Below are positions 7,107-10,932 of a DNA stretch of 10,932 nucleotides, piece after piece (within the stretch, counting starts at the first letter, position 1; each line of letters begins with the position of its first letter). This stretch comes from Candidatus Arcanibacter lacustris (GTDB lineage: Bacteria > Pseudomonadota > Alphaproteobacteria > Rickettsiales > Arcanibacteraceae). The notes below the pieces were generated by a model that worked only from the letters and a program-made list of their open reading frames with translations, was not told the DNA's origin and did not search any database. Location: assembly GCA_000970895.1 (NCBI GenBank), contig JYHA01000137.1:1-10932 (forward strand), read 5' to 3'. Made by a program: the position numbers and the translations under genes.

Positions 7107-7844
7107 ATGAAACTTAATAACAAGGCTTTCTCCCTAATAGAATTATCTATTTCCCTAACCATTATTTCACTATTAATTGGCTCAGTTTTAGTTGGCAAAA
7201 GAATAAGGGATAATACCATACTACATAGCATCATGGATGATATGAACAAACTTAGCTTTGCCTATAGCGGATTTAAGTCAATGTATCTAGAAGCACCAGG
7301 TGATTTTGACAATGCCACCAATCAATTTACCTCATCTGTGGTAACTGTAGCTAATGGCAATAATAATGGCTACATAGATAATAACTCTGCTGAAAATTCA
7401 CTAGCACTACAACATCTATCGCTTGCTGGATATATTCAAGGAAGCTTTTGTGGCAGCTGGACTAGCTCTACAACCTGTCTAACTTATATGCAATCTAGAG
7501 CATTAAAAGGTGGGGATGGTTATTATTTTGCGAGTACTTCAAGCACTGCTGGGGGAACTTTCAGCGTATTTGATAACAACACCAATAGCTCTTATCAAAA
7601 TATTATTGTTTATGCCAAACTATATAAAACAACCGGATCATATACATGGCTCACTAATACTACCTATTCTGTTCTCACGCCACTTGAGATGTATAATATA
7701 GATAATAAATATGATGATGGGAAACCTACTACAGGGAATGTAATCGCTGCAAGCGGAGTAGATGTTACAAATGGCTGCGTTGTATCGGGTGCTTATATAA
7801 ACTCAAATACTGCTGGCTGTTATTTTGCAACTATAGTAAAATAA
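7107..7844 (+). CDS. Type IV prepilin-like protein (pilin paralogue 1)
   Basis: The protein starts MKLNNKA then FSLIELSISLTIISLLIGSV: a short basic leader, a type III signal-peptide cleavage site (Ala7/Phe8; Gly is more usual before the cut), Glu at mature position 5 and a hydrophobic helix. Prepilin peptidase would cut and N-methylate it. The 245-residue size suits a pseudopilin or minor pilin. Later features: PGDF (64-67), NGNNNGYID, QHLSLAG (102-108), a possible metal-binding YNIDNKYDDGKPTTG (196-210) and a C-terminal cysteine pair (224, 238). All recur in order in the pilin-like gene at 8178-8900. The frame is open back to 6882, but that adds 75 residues from palindromic element A, too long for a prepilin leader; the 7107 ATG has GAAGGG just before it. 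No assembly genes are nearby, so its role (pilus, secretion or DNA uptake) is unknown. Confidence 0.85.
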   Translation: MKLNNKAFSLIELSISLTIISLLIGSVLVGKRIRDNTILHSIMDDMNKLSFAYSGFKSMYLEAPGDFDNATNQFTSSVVTVANGNNNGYIDNNSAENSLALQHLSLAGYIQGSFCGSWTSSTTCLTYMQSRALKGGDGYYFASTSSTAGGTFSVFDNNTNSSYQNIIVYAKLYKTTGSYTWLTNTTYSVLTPLEMYNIDNKYDDGKPTTGNVIAASGVDVTNGCVVSGAYINSNTAGCYFATIVK

Positions 7845-7866
7845 CTCAAGCCAATTCAGGATAAAA

Positions 7867-8026
7867 AAGAGGTCGTCATCCTGGAGAGATATTTTGTCTT
7901 TTTAAGACAAAATGAACGATAGGATCCATCTTTAATCTTTTAATACATTGATTATACTAGTAATTTTGTGGATCCTATCGCTCGATTTGCCCAAGGACAA
8001 ATCTCACTCCAGGATGACGACCTCTT
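7867..8026 (+). repeat. Complex palindromic element B (second copy)
   Basis: The outer arms form a perfect 20-base inverted repeat (7867-7886 with 8007-8026), longer than in copy A because the flanks AAGAGG/CCTCTT also pair. The inner 11-base stem (7917-7927 with 7970-7980) is identical to that of element A. The left side-hairpin has 10-base arms (7891-7900 and 7904-7913) and closely resembles the right side-hairpin of A; the right one (7985-8002) is 8 pairs with one position that pairs only as G-U on the minus strand. It begins 22 bases after the stop of pilin 1 and may also act as a terminator or 3' stabilising structure for that gene. Its right half is open in the same frame as in A (QISLQDD in both). 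Confidence 0.88.
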
Positions 8027-8060
8027 ACTTTCTCCAAAATACATATCGCTTTTTATTTTA

Positions 8061-8174
8061 ATGGAATACGAAAATAAAAAAGCTTCTAATATCAAGATAT
8101 TTAAAGATTTTTTATTGACTAGGCCAAAAAATAAAATGATGATATGCGTAATTATTTACGGTATTTGGTATTAA
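8061..8174 (+). CDS. Possible 37-residue protein ending in the dispersed repeat
   Basis: An ATG at 8061 opens a 37-residue frame that ends exactly at the right edge of the repeat (stop 8172-8174). The N-terminal half is polar and basic (MEYENKKASNIKIFKDF), the end hydrophobic and aromatic (MMICVIIYGIWY). The frame also stays open back to a GTG at 7968 through the right half of palindromic element B. No Shine-Dalgarno is visible before 8061. The only support for coding is the pattern of differences from the copy at 1-93, where changes are synonymous or conservative and the stop is kept. It resembles no family I know; it could be a remnant or a chance frame. Confidence 0.25.
   Translation: MEYENKKASNIKIFKDFLLTRPKNKMMICVIIYGIWY
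8083..8174 (+). repeat. Dispersed ~92-bp repeat, copy 2
   Basis: Matches 1-93 over its whole length apart from one base in a T run (six here) and a few substitutions. It lies between palindromic element B and the 3' end of the leftward pilin-like gene, stopping 3 bases short of that gene's stop codon. Homology is seen from 8083, the counterpart of window base 1, so the true left end may be further left. It has no internal inverted repeat of note, unlike elements A and B. Confidence 0.88.
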
Positions 8175-8177
8175 TTC

Positions 8178-8900
8178 TTACCAGTAATAAATACCACGAC
8201 AATATCTTTGATTAGCATTGGCAAGGTCATAGCCATTTGTAGCGCCATAAGGGCATTTTCCACTGGTAATAGTATTATTCAAGGGATTGATCGCTGCATT
8301 AGTTTGAAATATACCTGTTGATGCTATCCCATCATCGATTTTACTATCTATATTAAATAGATCCATGTTATTTACCACCCCATAATCGTAATATTGGTAA
8401 GGGCTTGTAGTATTACCACTACCTCCCAAAGCTGCAAGTAATAAATAATTTGTTTGAGCAAAATAACCCATTATATTATTGTAATTTGAAGCCGGAATAT
8501 TAGTTCCGATTGCCATATAGCCAGACCCATAACCACTATTATAACCAACAAGTAAGCCTGCAAGATATAGATGTTGCCAGAATTTCACTCCTTCATTAGT
8601 GGTGGCTACTGTACCATCTGTTTGCGTAATAATACCGTCACCATTACCATTGCAATTAGCAGCAGTGGCATTACAAGAACTACCCCATACAACATAAGCT
8701 CCTGGGAAATCACCTGGCAAATAATTATAAATATTTTGAAAAGCAATAATAGCAGTATTAAAAGATCCAATTTCGCTAACTACTGTTCTTGCTCTGGCAT
8801 TTGCTAGCATATTCTTACTTACCGCTATAGCTGAAACTAATAGAGCTATAATTGATAATACTACTGAAATTTCTAATAATGAAAATCCCTGTTTTTTCAT
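8178..8900 (-). CDS. Type IV prepilin-like protein (pilin paralogue 2)
   Basis: The protein starts MKKQG then FSLLEISVVLSIIALLVSAI: a classic prepilin leader with cleavage after Gly5, Glu at mature position 5 and a hydrophobic helix. The 240 residues share a string of motifs with pilin 1 at 7107-7844: LPGDF (61-65), NGNGDGI (84-90), QHLYLAG (109-115), FNIDSKIDDGIASTG (182-196) and a C-terminal cysteine pair (216, 234). The DxDxxxDDG-like block may bind calcium, by analogy with pseudopilins; this is inference. A second cysteine pair (76, 83) is specific to this copy. It lies 5 bases after the ctaB stop on the same strand, so it may be read from the coxA-ctaB message, though a pilin has no known link to cytochrome oxidase. 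No Shine-Dalgarno is visible. It converges on pilin 1. Confidence 0.87.
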   Translation of the reverse strand: MKKQGFSLLEISVVLSIIALLVSAIAVSKNMLANARARTVVSEIGSFNTAIIAFQNIYNYLPGDFPGAYVVWGSSCNATAANCNGNGDGIITQTDGTVATTNEGVKFWQHLYLAGLLVGYNSGYGSGYMAIGTNIPASNYNNIMGYFAQTNYLLLAALGGSGNTTSPYQYYDYGVVNNMDLFNIDSKIDDGIASTGIFQTNAAINPLNNTITSGKCPYGATNGYDLANANQRYCRGIYYW

Positions 8901-8905
8901 GGTAG

Positions 8906-9799
8906 CTAAAAATATAATTTATCGATAATCAGCAGGAGAAATATCATAAATAAATATAATATTGAGTAACCGAATAACTTGGGAGCAATTTTATAACCAT
9001 CTTCTTTATATAATCTAACTGATAAATATATGAAAATTCCATTAGCTACAAAAGCAAGAACGCCATAAAATAATCCAGACATTTTGGTAAAATAAGGAAT
9101 CATGCTAAGGATACAAGTAATTGCACAGTAAATTAAAATTTCTAATTTAGTATGCTTAATACCTTTTACCAAAGGCATCATCGGAATATTTGCCTTCTTA
9201 TAATCATCTGATTTATAAAGAGCAAGAGCCCAAAAATGAGCTGGTGTCCAGAAAAATATTAGCAAAAATAAGAGCAAAGATTCAAAACTCACATCTCCAG
9301 TAACGCTTGCCCAGCCAATCATCGGAGGAAGAGCACCGGACGCGCCACCAATTACTATATTTTGTGGGCTTATTCTTTTTAGCCAAATAGTATAGACAAA
9401 AACATAAATGATAATAGCAAGAAACAATAGAAATGCAGCTAAGTAATTAACTGCAAAAGCCATAATAAATACCGATAACCCTGCAAGTATAACGCCAAAT
9501 TCTAAAGCATTATGAGGCTCAATAGCACCACTCACAGTTGGTCTATTTTTAGTACGAGTCATTAATCCATCAATATCAGTCTCATACCACATGTTAATTG
9601 CACCAGAAGCACCAGCACCAAGTGCGATACAAAAAGTAGCAATAATAGCCATTAATATATGAATCGAACCAGGAGCAAGAATAATACCCGAAACACCACT
9701 AAAGACAACCAGTCACATCACTCTTGGTTTTAGTAGAGCGAGATAATCCCAAACATTTGATTCCTCAGAACTATAAGACTCAGTACCTACTAGTGACAT
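8906..9799 (-). pseudogene. ctaB: Protoheme IX farnesyltransferase (heme O synthase), interrupted by in-frame TGA
   Basis: CtaB/CyoE is an inner-membrane prenyltransferase that adds a farnesyl group to heme B, making heme O on the way to the heme A of cytochrome oxidase. Read through one stop, the frame gives 297 codons, the normal family length. Family blocks are intact: LLKPRVM (22-28), NMWYETDIDGLMTRTKNRP (Asp-rich substrate site), YTIWLKR, PQNIVIGGASGALPPMIGW, HFWALALYKSDDYKKANIPMMP, and several hydrophobic helices. Codon 29 (9713-9715) is TGA, in a spot where rickettsial homologues have Ser or another residue; one base change explains it. The ATG at 9799 overlaps the coxA end by 10 bases. 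The longest uninterrupted frame begins at the ATG at 9652, which lacks the first helix and the KPR motif. Sequence error, a recent nonsense mutation or readthrough are all possible; everything downstream looks under selection. Confidence 0.88.
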
Positions 9800-10932
9800 G
9801 AATCTTCAATTACAGGTGGTTTTTCAAAAGTATGGAATGGTGGAGGCGAACTAAGCGTCCATTCAAGAGTATTAGCACCTTCTCCCCATGGATTATCTGG
9901 ACATTTCTCACCTTTTTTCAAAGTATAAAATACTACAAAAACAAAGAACAATGCACCAGCCATTGAAATATAAGAACCAATGGAAGAAATGTGATTCCAA
10001 CCAGAAAAAGCATCAGGATAATCAGGAATACGACGAGGCATTCCAGCCATTCCTAAGAAATGCTGCGGAAAGAATGTTAAATTCACCCCAATAAATGTAA
10101 TAATAAAATGGATTTTACCTAAAATCTCCGGATATTGACGACCTGATATTTTACCAAACCAGTAATAAAATGCAGCAAAAGCCGCAAATAAAGCCCCAAT
10201 AGACATCACATAATGGAAATGCGCCACTACATAATAAGTATCATGATATACGCGATCAATAGCAGAATTAGCAAGCACAACGCCAGTAACTCCGCCTACT
10301 ACGAATAAGAAAATAAAGCCAATCGCATATAACATTGGGGTTTTGAATTCTATAGATCCGCCCCACATTGTTGCCATCCAACTAAACACCTTGATACCAG
10401 TTGGAATACCAACGGTCATAGTAGCAATAGTGAAATAAGCCAAAATATTAACGCTCATACCAACAGTAAACATATGGTGAGCCCAAATAGCAAATCCTAC
10501 CACACCAATACCAACCATCGCATATGCCATACCTAAATAACCAAACACCGGTTTTCTAGAAAATGTGGAAACAATTTGACTTATCACACCGAATCCTGGC
10601 AAAATAATAATATATACTTCAGGATGCCCAAAGAACCAGAATAAATGTTGATATAATACTGGATCACCTCCACCTGCTGGATCAAAGAAATGCGTACCAA
10701 AATTACGGTCAGTAAGTAACATCGTCAAACATCCACCAAGCACAGGTAGAGCAACTATAATCATAAAGGCTGTAATTAGGACAGCCCAGACAAATAATGG
10801 CATTCTATGAAAACTCATACCGGGTGCACGCATATTAAATATAGTTACAATCAAATTAATTGAACCAAGTATCGATGAAACATGTAGCGATAATCTTAGA
10901 TGGCAATGGAAGATGGGCCGAGTCTAGAGGGT
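9790..10932 (-). CDS. coxA: Cytochrome c oxidase subunit I, 3' part (5' end outside window)
   Basis: CoxA is the catalytic subunit of the aa3-type oxidase in the inner membrane; it holds heme a and the heme a3-CuB centre where oxygen is reduced. The portion present is about the last two thirds. Visible key residues: HPEVY (CuB His and the cross-linked Tyr), HHMFTVGM (two further CuB ligands), GIKVFSW (K-channel Lys), HDTYYVVAHFHYV (heme a3 and heme a His), MPRRIPDYPDAF, and the typical rickettsial tail NPWGEGANTLEWTLSSPPPFHTFE. The frame is convincing from the stop to about 10881; beyond that the family sequence breaks down: a three-residue gap after SLH and then a TAG at 10924-10926, suggesting small indels at the window edge. 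The first ATG inside the window (10854) is internal, not the start. It overlaps ctaB by 10 bases. Confidence 0.96.

Noticed and set aside
6954..8026. CRISPR array or insertion sequence around pilin 1
   Set aside because: Only two repeat copies more than 900 bases apart, no spacers, no transposase frame and no clear target duplication.
9713..9715. UGA recoded as Trp in this genome
   Set aside because: obgE ends at a TGA in the expected place and Trp is encoded by TGG throughout the window.
9888..10094. Plus-strand ORF opposite coxA, and similar ones opposite ffh, obgE and truA
   Set aside because: They are reverse-strand shadows of strongly conserved genes, with no family resemblance or ribosome site of their own.

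Overview
The window reads as a chromosomal segment from an AT-rich, obligately intracellular alphaproteobacterium of the Rickettsiales, most likely Rickettsiaceae (Rickettsia or a relative such as the Megaira group; genus not resolved from sequence alone). The evidence is a Tlc-type nucleotide transporter (a hallmark of energy parasites), a coxA-ctaB cytochrome oxidase cluster whose proteins look rickettsial, low GC, weak Shine-Dalgarno signals, and complex palindromic repeats like those that litter Rickettsiaceae genomes.

Layout: 1-93 is one copy of a repeat that recurs at 8083-8174. 204-3546 is a leftward block, rplU-rpmA-obgE-fmt-truA (ribosomal proteins L21 and L27, the ribosome-assembly GTPase Obg, Met-tRNAi formyltransferase, tRNA pseudouridine synthase), with a strong promoter before rplU, a terminator-like hairpin between rpmA and obgE, and overlapping gene ends at obgE/fmt and fmt/truA. 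3547-3747 is a divergent promoter region; tlc runs rightward from it. 5254-5469 is a convergent gap with one long hairpin. ffh (SRP54) runs leftward.

6850-8900 is the accessory part. Two directly oriented palindromic elements (about 144 and 160 bp) closely bracket a prepilin-like gene; a second, paralogous prepilin-like gene faces it from the other strand, with the second repeat copy between them. The promoter-distal end of ctaB abuts the second pilin gene by 5 bases. 8906-10932 is ctaB and the 3' part of coxA, overlapping by 10 bases; ctaB carries an in-frame TGA at codon 29, and the last ~50 bases of the window do not hold an intact coxA frame.

Functionally the core genes serve translation, protein targeting and respiration, and Tlc imports host nucleotides. 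The two pilin-like proteins are the only plausible surface or secretion components; no assembly ATPase, prepilin peptidase or secretin is in the window. I found no convincing new defence or mobile system. The most unusual signals are the pilin/palindrome arrangement, the repeat whose two copies differ in a protein-like way, and the interrupted ctaB.
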